Part shown: positions 1 to 8,867 of the stretch, piece after piece
Numbering within the stretch: the stretch's first letter is position 1
Layout: the number at the start of each line of letters is the position of its first letter
NCBI GenBank assembly: GCA_964523295.1
Contig: CAZGAH010000012.1
Span: forward strand, 1-64,000
DNA from: CAZGAH01 sp964523295
GTDB lineage: Bacteria > Desulfobacterota > Desulfovibrionia > Desulfovibrionales > Desulfovibrionaceae
DNA length: 64,000 bases
Direction of reading: 5' to 3'
The notes under the pieces: model-generated
Seen by the model: only the letters and a program-made list of their open reading frames with translations
What the model was told of the DNA's origin: nothing
The model's database searches: none
Program-made: the position numbers and the translations under genes

Positions 1-569
1 CCGGCAGCAACACGGTCTGGTACATGGACGGCATCACCCAGTCCAGCAAGGCCTCGCTGACCACGGTTTCGACCGAGTGGAGCATCCGCGGTGCCGGCGA
101 TTTCAACAACGACGACAAACCCGACCTGGTCTGGCGCAGTCCGACCCTGCTGCGCAACACCATCTGGCTCATGGACGGCATCACCCGCTCGAGCACCAGC
201 CGCCAAGGCGATGTAAACTCCGCCTGGGGCATCCAGGGCGTCGGCGACATGGACGCCGACGGCATCGCGGACCTGCTCTGGCGCAATAACGCCAACTCCC
301 AGTTCCGCATCTGGTTCATGCAGTACGACAGCACCAACGGCGTAACCAAAAAATCCGCCTACGGCATGAACAACGTCGACCCCATCTGGGCCATCCGCGG
401 CATTGCGGACTACAACGACGACGCCAAAAACGACATCCTCTGGCGCAACCTCCAGACCGGGTTAAACCGCATCATCTTCATGGACGGCGTCACGGAAATG
501 ATCTCCCAGGAACTCGACACCGTGCGCCCGGATATCTGGGATATCTACGGCGTGGGGAAGTTTCATTGA
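1..569 (+). CDS. FG-GAP/VCBS-type repeat protein, 3' end only
   Basis: This is the C-terminal part of a larger protein; the frame is already open at base 3, so the start lies outside the window. Three units of about 55 residues can be read, each with an Asp/Asn-rich loop followed by a conserved DLxWR core: GDFNNDDKPDLVWR, GDMDADGIADLLWR and ADYNDDAKNDILWR. Each is followed by a strand resembling IWLMDGIT. Asp-rich loops of this spacing are the calcium-binding loops of FG-GAP/VCBS beta-propeller repeats, usually found in secreted or surface adhesins and enzymes. No catalytic domain is visible in this fragment. The repeat assignment is good, but the function of the whole protein is unknown. A strong hairpin follows directly. 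Confidence 0.75.
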   Translation, partial: GSNTVWYMDGITQSSKASLTTVSTEWSIRGAGDFNNDDKPDLVWRSPTLLRNTIWLMDGITRSSTSRQGDVNSAWGIQGVGDMDADGIADLLWRNNANSQFRIWFMQYDSTNGVTKKSAYGMNNVDPIWAIRGIADYNDDAKNDILWRNLQTGLNRIIFMDGVTEMISQELDTVRPDIWDIYGVGKFH

Positions 570-577
570 GCGCGGGG

Positions 578-622
578 CGATGGCTACGGCAAACCGGGAC
601 ATCCGGTTTGCCGTAGCCATCG
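578..622 (+). terminator. Perfect 20-bp stem-loop after the repeat protein
   Basis: Bases 578-597 pair perfectly with 603-622 around a 5-nt loop (gacat). It begins 9 nt after the stop codon at 569. No long T-run follows, so it may act as a transcript-stabilising hairpin as much as a rho-independent terminator. Confidence 0.7.
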
Positions 623-1134
623 GCACTACCGTTTTCATGCATCACCATGGCCTGCGGGACATCCTGAAAAATGACATCAGGCAGATAAACGTTCAACGCG
701 GGATTACGCCAGGCAGTCGGGACGCGGCTTTCGGCATACGACGTGAAAGACCGAGCCTGCTGTCCCGCAGGCGTTGCCCCTTCCTGGTTGACAAGCCGGC
801 AAACAACAAGCCGGCAAACTCATTGAGGACTAAGTCGATATCCAGTATCATGTCAGCAAGTCCGACGCCAAGGCAGCCAATATCCGGGGAGTACGCGCCC
901 TCAAGGGGGAACCTGCCTGGGATTCGGCGCCTTGATACGGTGGAGGATGTACGTCAGGTCTTATTGGCCTTAAAGAACACGTACAACCGACAATAATTGT
1001 GGTCCGGAATCGCTATCTTTCTTTGGCGAAGTGACAGGAAGACCAACGCTTCCCCCTCAAGACGAGGCCTGAATCTGGCTGAAACACTGCCTACCAATAA
1101 TTAATCCGCTTCCATGTGTTTACGGTGGACCGGC
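623..1134. other. Gene-poor spacer with a possible transposase scrap
   Basis: No convincing complete gene lies here. A plus-strand segment at 919-996 encodes RRLDTVEDVRQVLLALKNTY, which resembles the C-terminal stretch of integrase-type IS transposases (a Thr-Val/Ile-Glu-Glu helix followed by YN). It stops at once and has no upstream homologous part that I can see, so it would be a decayed remnant. A 13-bp direct repeat (caagccggcaaac) occurs at 792-804 and 807-819. The rest shows nothing recognisable. Confidence 0.35.
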
Positions 1135-2490
1135 ATGACTGAAAACGAAACTACAGAGTATAAAAAAACGCTCAGTCAATTAAAAGACGGCATCATTTCC
1201 ATTTCCGCCATCTTGAACAAGCATGGCAAAGGTGATCTATGGTTCGGCATTCGTGACGACGGCGAACCGCTTGGAGTGGACACTGGTGAAAAAACCGTGC
1301 GCGACATCTCCCAGGCCATCGCCGCACATGTCGAACCCAAGATATATCCAATCATCACCATAGAGGAACTGAAAACCAAGCGTTGCGTGCGGGTACGTTT
1401 TGAAGGCGCTGAAATGCCCTACTATGCCTATGGGCGTGCGTACATGCGCGTGGCGGACGAGGACAGGCAGCTTAGCGCAAAGGAGTTGGAGCGCCTGATC
1501 CTGAAGAAGAATGCTGAGGGCAGCACCTGGGACAGCAGACCTTGCGGCGCCGCCCTGACAGATTTGAGCCAGAATAAAATCAAGGCCTTTGTGAAGCAAG
1601 CCAGGCTCACATGGGACTCGGCGGCGAACGCCCTGGAAAAGCTCGGTGTGCTGCGAAATGACAGACTCTTGAACGCGGCCCCGCTCTTCTTCGGCAAAAA
1701 GCCCCTCATTCAGCTGCGTTGTGCGGTCTTTGCTTCAACCACCAGATCGACAATCCTTGACCAGCATGATTTTCAAGGCAACATTCTGACGCTTATCGAA
1801 CAGGCTCAGGCGTATATCCTGAAAAACATTCACATTGGCATGCGCCTTGAAGGCCTCTACCGTGTTGATGTGCCAGAAATAGCGGTCGCCGCGTTGCGCG
1901 AAGCCATCATCAACGCCTTTTGCCACAGGGATTACCAGGACTCGGAGGAAGTTCGGGTAGCCATCTTCAAGGACCGGGTGGATATTCACAACCCCGGGAC
2001 ACTCTTTGGCGGACTCACTCTGAGGCAGCTGCGCACAGGCAACATCTCGCGCCGCCGCAATCCGCTGATTGCCGAGATGCTCAGGCGTGTTCAGATGGTG
2101 GAAGGGTGGGGTCGAGGTATGCCGCTTATTCTGGAGCAGGAACCTGGCGTACAATTCAGGGAAGTCGCCGGCGTGTTCCTTGCCTCGTTCGCCAGGCCAT
2201 CGTTCAAGGGGGTGGAGGCGCTCCTTTCTCCGGCGTTGCCGGAGATACTGCCGGAGAAGATCGATGAACCCCGGCCGGGAGACGTTGTGTCAGTCCGCCG
2301 CCACCATGAACGGACACGGAAAGAACTGTGTCGTCTCTTGAGCGAACGCCCCGAGAGCACTATTGCGGAAATGGCCGCACACCTCGCTTTGCATCCCCGT
2401 ACCGTGGAAAGGCACCTTGCGCAATTGCGTACGGCCGGACGAATCCGTCGCATCGGGACTGCCAGAAAAGGGAGATGGGAGGTTGTGTAG
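1135..2490 (+). CDS. AlbA_2 / RecG-like ATP-binding transcriptional regulator
   Basis: A protein of 451 residues with a familiar three-part architecture. First is an AlbA_2 (Schlafen AAA_4) DNA-binding domain (about residues 1-125, containing ISAILNKHGKGDLWFGIRDDG). Next is a central GHKL-like HATPase_c_4 region of RecG-type regulators (AIINAFCHRDY ... VDIHNPGTLFGGLT ... NPLIAEMLRRVQMVEGWGRGM). Last is a C-terminal winged-helix HTH (STIAEMAAHLALHPRTVERH). Such proteins are annotated as putative transcriptional regulators or ATP-dependent helicase-like proteins; their ligands are generally unknown. I chose the ATG at 1135 over the one at 1114 because GGTGG lies a suitable distance upstream. 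The gene is convergent with arsC 14 nt away. The family call is firm, but no target can be read from the sequence. Confidence 0.8.
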   Translation: MTENETTEYKKTLSQLKDGIISISAILNKHGKGDLWFGIRDDGEPLGVDTGEKTVRDISQAIAAHVEPKIYPIITIEELKTKRCVRVRFEGAEMPYYAYGRAYMRVADEDRQLSAKELERLILKKNAEGSTWDSRPCGAALTDLSQNKIKAFVKQARLTWDSAANALEKLGVLRNDRLLNAAPLFFGKKPLIQLRCAVFASTTRSTILDQHDFQGNILTLIEQAQAYILKNIHIGMRLEGLYRVDVPEIAVAALREAIINAFCHRDYQDSEEVRVAIFKDRVDIHNPGTLFGGLTLRQLRTGNISRRRNPLIAEMLRRVQMVEGWGRGMPLILEQEPGVQFREVAGVFLASFARPSFKGVEALLSPALPEILPEKIDEPRPGDVVSVRRHHERTRKELCRLLSERPESTIAEMAAHLALHPRTVERHLAQLRTAGRIRRIGTARKGRWEVV

Positions 2491-2504
2491 CGCCGACCGT
2501 TCCG

Positions 2505-2996
2505 TCAGCAAGGCTGACGCCCCGGTTTGCAGGCCACGTCCCAGTTCATGCCCGACGTCCTGACTTTTCCCGAGCGTACGCACTCGACGAACGCCGTGAT
2601 CATTTCCTTAATGGCATCCCGGATTGTTCGGGTCTGTCCGAGGATTTCCTCCTCGCTGCCCAAAAATGTGGCGGGATCGGGGAACGGCAGGTGCATCCGG
2701 TGCGTAATGCCGGGAAAAATCGGGCAGTTCCCGCCTTCGGACTCGTCGCACACGGTGATCACGTAGGCGAAGTGCCGCCCCTGTTTGAAGAGATCGAACA
2801 CGCTCTGCGTCGACTTGCCCGCGAGGTCGATCCCCTCTTCCTGCATGATCTTCACGACGTAAGGGTTGATGTGCGTGGGCTGAAAACCCGCGCTTTCCAC
2901 TAGAAAGTCCTCGCCGCCGATCTGCCTGAGAAAGGCCTCGGCCATCTGGCTTCTGGCGCTGTTGTGCGTGCAGATGAACAGGACGGTATGCGTCAT
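2505..2996 (-). CDS. arsC: Arsenate reductase, thioredoxin-coupled (low-Mr PTP fold)
   Basis: A 163-residue protein that reduces arsenate to arsenite in the cytoplasm for export. It has the phosphatase-type P-loop CTHNSAR (Cys9-X5-Arg15). It also has the two further cysteines typical of the thioredoxin-dependent ArsC class, Cys83 and Cys91 in VCDESEGGNCPIFPG, plus the general acid Asp in PFPDPA (Asp107). These set it apart from plain tyrosine phosphatases. The start at 2996 follows GGAGG with a 6-nt spacer; the reading frame extends further upstream, but nothing there looks conserved. No arsB, acr3 or arsR lies next to it, so it stands alone here. A short hairpin (2503-2519) overlaps its stop codon. 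Confidence 0.85.
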   Translation of the reverse strand: MTHTVLFICTHNSARSQMAEAFLRQIGGEDFLVESAGFQPTHINPYVVKIMQEEGIDLAGKSTQSVFDLFKQGRHFAYVITVCDESEGGNCPIFPGITHRMHLPFPDPATFLGSEEEILGQTRTIRDAIKEMITAFVECVRSGKVRTSGMNWDVACKPGRQPC

Positions 2997-3162
2997 GGCG
3001 TGCCTCCGTTTCGCTCGCGACATCGCCTGCGCATAGCCTGGGGAGATCGATCGGCGAGCAGCCGGTGCTGCTCGTCGACGCGCGCGTCCAGGTGTGCCGG
3101 GGTCGGGCGGGTTGCGTTGCGTCGGTCGAGCATGGCGCCGTATTGTGACATTCGTGCAACGC

Positions 3163-3196
3163 CCGGACGACGATACGGTGACGTATCGTCGTCCGG
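3163..3196 (-). terminator. Terminator-like hairpin after the sheath-like gene
   Basis: A perfect 14-bp inverted repeat (3163-3176 with 3183-3196, loop ggtgac) starts about 20 nt downstream of the stop codon of the minus-strand gene ending at 3217. It lacks a clear T-run. Confidence 0.6.
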
Positions 3197-3216
3197 CGCC
3201 CTCGGGCTCCTGACCG

Positions 3217-4782
3217 TTACCAGTCCAGAGAAAAGGTGACCGGGGTACCACCCTGCAGCACGGACCCGGGTGGCGTGAAGGCGAACGAGAGGCTCAGCCC
3301 GTTTTCCGCCGGCGCTGAGCGTATCTCCAGATCGGACGGGACCGCATGGCCCGAGCGCGCGAAAAAGTCGGCAAAGGCTTTTTGTAGCGCCAGGGCCGGG
3401 TCTTCGCCCGGCGCCAGATCGAGCTGCGTATGGCAGGTAAACACCAGGCTGAGAATCCGGTTGAAAAACAACCTCCAGGACAGCGACGAGCCATCCACGG
3501 CAACGCGCGCCGGCAGCAGGGCCTTGTCGTTCCCCACAACGCCGACCAGCGGAGAAAAACCGGCCTCGGCGAGTTCACGGGCGCGCGCGGTGTCGATGTC
3601 GGCCTCTACCGCGGCGCTGCGACCGTCGGCCCGTTGCGTCACCGCCAAGTCCTGAAGCAACGCGCGCGCGCCGGTCAGCAGGTGGGGCCAGCCTGTAGCG
3701 GCGACGCTGGCGAGCAGGGTCGCCCCGAAGGCCCAGACCGGGTTCAGCCATAACGGCGCGGCCTCGTCGAAGGCGACCGGACGCGCCGGATTGTCCTGGC
3801 CGTACGGAGCGCGCAGGAGAAAGCCGTTGAGCGTGGCCGCCAGCCAGCCCGCGTCTTCCAGATGTTGCAGGGTCCGCCATTTGGCGTACGCCGCCCCCTC
3901 CAGATAATGCGAGATATACCCGATCCGGCTGAGGGCATTCAAATTTTCGACGTGAAAGAACTCCGGCGAGGCGGCCGCGGCCACGGGAGCGAGCAGCGTG
4001 GCGCCGATGTTGGCCAGCGCCCCCCAGAGTTCCATGCGCGCCGGCATGGTATCCAGGGCGAAATCGACGAGCAGGGCATTGGGCGGATGCGCGGCCAGCT
4101 GCACGGTGAGCAGTTCCAGCGTTTGCGGCAACAGCGCAAGGGAGGTCGGGACCAGCTCGATCCTGACGCCTTCCTCGGCGTCCTTTCCGCAGCGCAGCAA
4201 CAGATCCACGCCGCGCCAGGCGGCCTCGGCGGCACGGAAGCCGGGATCGGAAAAAATGGCTCGCAAACTGGCGGACATCAACCCCGCTATCTGCGACCGC
4301 CAGCGCGTAAGGCCAGGCTGGACCGAGGGCGCAGCCTCGGGCATGGCCACCATGCTCAGCAAGGAGTCGACGCTGGAGGCCGCGGCCGCAGCGGGAGGGG
4401 CCGCCGCTGTCGGGAGATTCAACTCCAGCGGCAGGTCGCCGAATTCCTGACTCAGGCGGGCCGCCACGTCGGCAGGACTCGTGTTCGCGGCAACGGCCTG
4501 CGCCACAAAGGCGTCGGCAGCGGCCAGGCGCTTCAGATAGCCGCAGTTCTCGCACACGTTGCGTGGCTTGAAGTCGGCAAAACGATGTACCGACACCTCC
4601 AGCCAGAGCGCCGGACAGATGGATTTATCCACCGGAAGGCGGAAGACGCCCCCCAGCCGGTCCAGGGCCTGATCCAGATCGTCGGTCCGCGAGACTTCCA
4701 CGGGCGCCTCGGTCCACAGTCCTTCCACAGGCCGGAAGGGTGCAAGAACCACCAGAGTATACGGAAATGCTAGCGTCGACAT
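3217..4782 (-). CDS. Orphan TssB-TssC-like fusion (T6SS contractile sheath)
   Basis: A 521-residue protein. Residues 5-90 follow the TssB (small sheath subunit) pattern: FPYTLVVLAPF, then a stretch ending in a beta-strand and FADFKPRNV, matching the family's LEDFEP motif. An Ala/Pro-rich linker (about 120-155) leads into a TssC-like region: SDPGFRAAEAAWRGVDLLL (the family's 'LEGAWRGL' helix), PEFF, AKWRTLQHLEDAGWLAATLN, FLLRAPYG, NPVWAFGATLLASVAATGWP and ELAEAGFSPLVGVVGNDKA. TssB and TssC are normally separate adjacent genes that co-assemble as the sheath around Hcp; here both are in one chain. No Hcp, VgrG, baseplate, ClpV or membrane-complex gene is nearby. The start follows GGGAGG. The domain recognition is fairly firm; whether it can form a contractile tube is unknown. 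Confidence 0.7.
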   Translation of the reverse strand: MSTLAFPYTLVVLAPFRPVEGLWTEAPVEVSRTDDLDQALDRLGGVFRLPVDKSICPALWLEVSVHRFADFKPRNVCENCGYLKRLAAADAFVAQAVAANTSPADVAARLSQEFGDLPLELNLPTAAAPPAAAAASSVDSLLSMVAMPEAAPSVQPGLTRWRSQIAGLMSASLRAIFSDPGFRAAEAAWRGVDLLLRCGKDAEEGVRIELVPTSLALLPQTLELLTVQLAAHPPNALLVDFALDTMPARMELWGALANIGATLLAPVAAAASPEFFHVENLNALSRIGYISHYLEGAAYAKWRTLQHLEDAGWLAATLNGFLLRAPYGQDNPARPVAFDEAAPLWLNPVWAFGATLLASVAATGWPHLLTGARALLQDLAVTQRADGRSAAVEADIDTARARELAEAGFSPLVGVVGNDKALLPARVAVDGSSLSWRLFFNRILSLVFTCHTQLDLAPGEDPALALQKAFADFFARSGHAVPSDLEIRSAPAENGLSLSFAFTPPGSVLQGGTPVTFSLDW

Positions 4783-4986
4783 GATATGGCCTCCCTGCTC
4801 TGTGCTGTTTACCGCAATCCATGTTCGGGGCCGGCGTCAGTGATTCCTGCATTTCTGCTTACGCTTCGCGGCGACGCTACGTCAATCGTCAGCGGACAAA
4901 AGAGCGCGGCCGGGAGAAAATAATCCCCGGCACGCCGCCGCACGCAGTGGCGGAGCGTTCATTAATTTGCTACGACCTCTTCAGCT

Positions 4987-7173
4987 ATGACGACGCAGAG
5001 AGCATCACGCAAACAGAACCGAATCCCGCCCCTGGCAGCGGCAACCGCTGTTCTGGCGGTCGTACTGCTGCTCGGCTGGCTGGATGCCTCGATTGCCCAG
5101 CCCCCCGCCCCGCCCGACAGCACCGCGACGCAATCCACTCCGGCCCCGACGCAGCCCCCGGCAGCGGACCCGACGCCGGCAACGGCTCCGGCGCCCGCCC
5201 CGTACGACGCGTCCACGGCAAGCACGACCAACGGCGCTCCATCGGCAGCGACTGCCAGACAGAGCGCCGACGACGCCGCAGCCGCAGAAGAAAAAATGCT
5301 CGACAACGTCTTTCGTCTGCCGCCCCCGTCTTCGGGCATCACCACGGACAAGCAACCGCAAGTCTTTCCCCTCGACTTCGGGATTGCTCTTCCCAAAAAA
5401 ACCACGGTGCCAGCCCCTCCTGAGCCGGCGACGCTGACAAGTCCGGCAACGGCGCCGACTACACCGGCTGCCACTCCTGCCGGCGTGACTCCAGCACCGA
5501 CGCCGCCGAGCGAAACGCCCCCCGATGCGATGCCCCCGGCGCCGGTCACGACGACGCCTGCTCCCCAGTCCACCCCCCAGGCCACGCCCCCGACAACAGG
5601 GACCGGGGCGACAACGCCAGGCCCTGCGCCGCCAACCGCGGCAACAGTGCCCACGCCAACGGCAGCTCCGCCAGCAGCGCCAGTCGGTGTACCAGCATCG
5701 ACGAAACCAGTGACAACCTTGTTCGACCTGGATGTTTCGTCATTCGCTATTGGAACGCCGCTCTCGGAATTCGGCGTCGAGCTGGCCGTGGTGGCCGGAC
5801 GACACGGGCAGAAATGTCTGGGGCTCAACGGGGTGCAGGCCTCGCAGGCCATTTTCCGCGGGCATACGCCCAAGGACTTCGAATGCATCGTCACCGCGGA
5901 TTTCAATCTCCCCATTGACGAGGGGCAGACGTTCAGCGCGCAGTTGCTCTCCCTGAAACTTTCCGACGGGCTGGTACGTACGGTAGATATCACGCTCAGC
6001 CAGGAAGAGGCGGCGCCGCCGCAGGCCTTTTTCTCCCTGGCCGGCCCGCCCCTTGCGCCGCAAAAGCCCTGCACCAACGTCGCCGTACCCTGGAAAACCA
6101 ATAAGCTGACCACGCTCAAGCTCGACAAGGCGTCCGGCTCGCTGCGCATCTTCTACAACGACAGGCTGCTTTGCGGCAGTCCCATCGCCGAGAACCAGGC
6201 TTTGCGGGAGTTTTCCGTCTTCCTGGGACCGGCCGCCAAAATCTACGACGTCATGATCCGGGAACTCAGTCCGGCCGAAATGGAAACCCCGCTGCCGGTC
6301 ACGGCAAGCACCGCGCCGCCCGCCCAATCCGGATCGCCTTCCGCCACGCCTCCCGCCGGATCAGCCCCCGCGACCGCCGCAAGCGGCAGCCCGACGCCGG
6401 CGCCGGGCGCGACCACTGCCCCGGGCGCTACCGCGACCACGCAACCGCCTCCGACCGGAGACCAGGGCGCCGTCGCGCCCTTGCCGGCAGCCCCGCCGCG
6501 GTGGCTCGATGAGCCGGGAATGACGCGCTTTGACCTGCGTATCGATACCCCGGGCGCCGTACTCACGTCCTATGGCGACGACGTGGTCGTCCGGCGCGAC
6601 AACGAAGGCAAGTATCTCGCCGCACCGACGCAACGCGAGGTGCGCGTGCGCTATCCTGTCAAGGGCGGCAAGGACTTCAAGCTGGACGTCATCATCTCGA
6701 ATGTCTTCGACCTGAACATACGCGAAGGCTATGTCGGCCGATACAATCTCTTCAATATACGCTATAAAAACGGTGTGACCGACTACTTCACTATCAACCT
6801 GTTTCAGGACGAATCCTTCGTCTGGCAAAGCCGGTATTCGATATCCAGCGTGGGACCAAGCAGCACGGACAGGGCCAACACGAACTTTTTTCCCTGGGAT
6901 AACGGACTGAATTTCAATAATTACACGGTGATCAAATCGCCGGGAATGATCAAGTTCTTCTCCAACGGGGAATTCGTCCGGACCGAACCTTCCCAAGGCG
7001 ACGAGATGGTGTCCGTGGAAATGCCGCTGCGGTATAATGAACGACTCTACAATGTTATCGTCAGGGACACGACACCGCACCCGACGCCGCCCTCTGCGGA
7101 TCAGACCGGCGCAACCGCCCCCGCGCCGGCGTCAGCTCCTGCGCCCGGCGCAGTCAAGGAAGCCAAGCCATGA
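4987..7173 (+). CDS. Proline/threonine-rich secreted protein with two globular domains
   Basis: A 728-residue protein of unknown function. Residues 15-38 form a signal peptide or single membrane anchor (LAAATAVLAVVLLLGWLDAS). Long Pro/Ala/Thr linkers (about 38-90, 135-240 and 435-505, with a short tail) separate two globular parts, about 242-434 and 511-694. Both start with FDL and are beta-rich with repeated YGD/FNLP/FSNGE-type strands; they look like a degenerate duplication of a concanavalin/LamG-like sandwich, which is inference. The second contains GYVGRYNLFNIRYKNGVTDY and FFSNGEFVRTEP. The stop overlaps the next start by 4 nt, so it is translationally coupled to a SPOR-domain protein and both probably act in the periplasm near peptidoglycan. 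No clear Shine-Dalgarno precedes the ATG, so the start is tentative. Confidence 0.7.
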   Translation: MTTQRASRKQNRIPPLAAATAVLAVVLLLGWLDASIAQPPAPPDSTATQSTPAPTQPPAADPTPATAPAPAPYDASTASTTNGAPSAATARQSADDAAAAEEKMLDNVFRLPPPSSGITTDKQPQVFPLDFGIALPKKTTVPAPPEPATLTSPATAPTTPAATPAGVTPAPTPPSETPPDAMPPAPVTTTPAPQSTPQATPPTTGTGATTPGPAPPTAATVPTPTAAPPAAPVGVPASTKPVTTLFDLDVSSFAIGTPLSEFGVELAVVAGRHGQKCLGLNGVQASQAIFRGHTPKDFECIVTADFNLPIDEGQTFSAQLLSLKLSDGLVRTVDITLSQEEAAPPQAFFSLAGPPLAPQKPCTNVAVPWKTNKLTTLKLDKASGSLRIFYNDRLLCGSPIAENQALREFSVFLGPAAKIYDVMIRELSPAEMETPLPVTASTAPPAQSGSPSATPPAGSAPATAASGSPTPAPGATTAPGATATTQPPPTGDQGAVAPLPAAPPRWLDEPGMTRFDLRIDTPGAVLTSYGDDVVVRRDNEGKYLAAPTQREVRVRYPVKGGKDFKLDVIISNVFDLNIREGYVGRYNLFNIRYKNGVTDYFTINLFQDESFVWQSRYSISSVGPSSTDRANTNFFPWDNGLNFNNYTVIKSPGMIKFFSNGEFVRTEPSQGDEMVSVEMPLRYNERLYNVIVRDTTPHPTPPSADQTGATAPAPASAPAPGAVKEAKP

Positions 7174-8039
7174 TCAAGAAAATCATCTTCTATACCTTGT
7201 TGGCCGCTGTGCTGGGTTTTTTCTATCTCATTTACTGCCAGACCACGACAAGGCTCGACCCCTCTGCCGTCGCACGTTCGGAAAGAACGCCGTTCTGGTT
7301 CATGACCTGGCAGACCAGCCCCGAGGCCAAACCGGAAGCCGTCGCCACGGCGCCCGTGCCGCAGCCTGAGCAGACGAAGCCGGCGCAACCGACGCCGCCC
7401 GCACAACCGGCCCAACCGGCACCCCCAGACAAAAAAACGCAACCGTCACAGCCGACCCAGCAAGCACAATCGACGCAACCGGCCCAACCTGCACAGCCGG
7501 CGCAATCGCCGTCGCGCTCCCTGGGCACGAGCAACGTACCTTCACCGTCGCTCATCGAATACGCCGTACATGGCTGGCCGAGCCGATCCATTGTCGCCCC
7601 CCGGCCAGCCGTAGATCTCATGGTTGAAAAGCTCCGGCAGCAAGGGGTGGAAGAGCGGCTGAAGCCTCTGGCTCCGGCGCCGGAACTCACCGCTCCGCCG
7701 CCAGCACCGGCAAAGGCGGAAGCACAAACCGAGAAAAAGAGCAGGACAACCAAGGCCTCCGGCAAGACAACGGAAAAGCAGAGCCACACGTACTCTTATG
7801 TCATTCTTGAAAATTCCTATCGGCGCGAGGCGGAAGCGAACAACCGCGTCTCCCAGCTCCAGTCCGCCGGCTACCCGGTCTTCGTCGCCAAGGCGGAACT
7901 CGGCTCCAAGGGCGTCTTCTATCGCGTGCTCTTCGGACCCTTCGCCAACAAGGAAGAGGCCAACCAGGCCAAAGAAAAACTTCAGGGCAAGCCCGACATA
8001 AAACACCTGCTGATCCTTCGGCATTCGGCGATCGACTGA
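7170..8039 (+). CDS. SPOR-domain membrane-anchored envelope protein
   Basis: A 289-residue protein with an N-terminal membrane segment (residues 5-22, IIFYTLLAAVLGFFYLIY), a long Pro/Gln/Ala linker (about 55-120) and a C-terminal SPOR domain (about 208-286, starting SYVILENSYRREAEANNRVSQ and including FYRVLFGPFANKEEA). SPOR domains bind denuded glycan strands of septal or curved peptidoglycan. The middle part (about 125-180) is not recognised. It overlaps the upstream gene by an ATGA junction, suggesting the two are made together in fixed ratio. Confidence 0.8.
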   Translation: MIKKIIFYTLLAAVLGFFYLIYCQTTTRLDPSAVARSERTPFWFMTWQTSPEAKPEAVATAPVPQPEQTKPAQPTPPAQPAQPAPPDKKTQPSQPTQQAQSTQPAQPAQPAQSPSRSLGTSNVPSPSLIEYAVHGWPSRSIVAPRPAVDLMVEKLRQQGVEERLKPLAPAPELTAPPPAPAKAEAQTEKKSRTTKASGKTTEKQSHTYSYVILENSYRREAEANNRVSQLQSAGYPVFVAKAELGSKGVFYRVLFGPFANKEEANQAKEKLQGKPDIKHLLILRHSAID

Positions 8040-8070
8040 CGGCACGCCCGCGTCCTGAGCGACAGCCCTA

Positions 8071-8092
8071 CTGCCGGCAGTCCGCCCGGCAG
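8071..8092. terminator. Short hairpin between convergent genes
   Basis: ctgccgg (8071-8077) pairs with ccggcag (8086-8092) around an 8-nt loop. It lies between the SPOR gene (stop at 8039) and the converging sulfotransferase gene (stop at 8109). No T-run follows on either strand. Confidence 0.4.
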
Positions 8093-8108
8093 CGGATCGT
8101 TCCGTGGG

Positions 8109-8867
8109 TTATCCCAACCGCTCGTAGCCGAAATGGCGCATGAGCGCCTGATCCACCCGCTCGTTCACCAGTGCCACGGCCTGCGGCGTCAGGGAGTCTT
8201 TCCAGCGCTCCCGCGCGTAGTAGTCGCTGTAGAACCCCGAGTCCTTGCCTGATTCCTTGGTCGAGGCCTCGTGATTGACGAAATCCGGCGATAAGCGCGA
8301 CCATCCGAAGCGTCGGGCCAGGTCGTCGATAATACCGGCCGGATCTGCCAGAAGCGCCTCGAAGGTCAGGTTCACGATCGGCAATGCACGCGCGCTGGTC
8401 AGGTAGGCCGCGTTTTTGATGTTCCACAGTTCCACCGGACTGGACAGCCGGCGCGGCGCGTTGTCGCGAAAAACCGTTTTCCAGGGCTGCCGGAGAAAGG
8501 TTTCGAAATCCGGCTTACCCTGCGGATACTGCTGATGATACGGACGCCGGTAGAGTGAAACCAGCCAGGAATATGGATTTTTGGTCAGCGTGACGACAAC
8601 CGGATTGGCAAAGGCCCTGGCGTAGCGTTCCAGGATATGCGCGGGTTTCATCAAGGCGTGCTTCCACCCCAGCGTACGCCGCCAGTTCAGGGCGAAATAG
8701 ATGTCCCGAACCAGCTCTTCGCCCGGCAGGCGTTCCTGCAGCCGCATGACCCGGGGCGGAACCACGCCCGGAATCTCGATCACGTCCAGATTCAAGGCGA
8801 TCAGCCGGCTCAGATAATTCGTGCCGGTGTTCCGCTCGCCGTACAGTTTGACATGCGCCCTGCTCAC
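8109..8867 (-). CDS. Sulfotransferase-family protein
   Basis: A 252-residue protein with the two PAPS-binding signatures of sulfotransferases: an N-terminal phosphosulfate loop (KLYGERNTGTNYLSRL, residues 7-22) and the 3'-phosphate loop (TLTKNPYSWLVSLYRRPY, about 93-110). Such enzymes move sulfate from PAPS to carbohydrates or small molecules. Length is normal for the compact bacterial type. It overlaps the upstream sulfotransferase gene by 4 nt, so the two are co-translated. The acceptor cannot be told from sequence; surface polysaccharide is plausible given the envelope-type neighbours. Confidence 0.78.
   Translation of the reverse strand: MSRAHVKLYGERNTGTNYLSRLIALNLDVIEIPGVVPPRVMRLQERLPGEELVRDIYFALNWRRTLGWKHALMKPAHILERYARAFANPVVVTLTKNPYSWLVSLYRRPYHQQYPQGKPDFETFLRQPWKTVFRDNAPRRLSSPVELWNIKNAAYLTSARALPIVNLTFEALLADPAGIIDDLARRFGWSRLSPDFVNHEASTKESGKDSGFYSDYYARERWKDSLTPQAVALVNERVDQALMRHFGYERLG

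Noticed and set aside
580..996. A 138-codon plus-strand frame after the repeat protein
   Set aside because: It starts inside a perfect hairpin, has no ribosome-binding site and no domain apart from a possible transposase scrap at its end.
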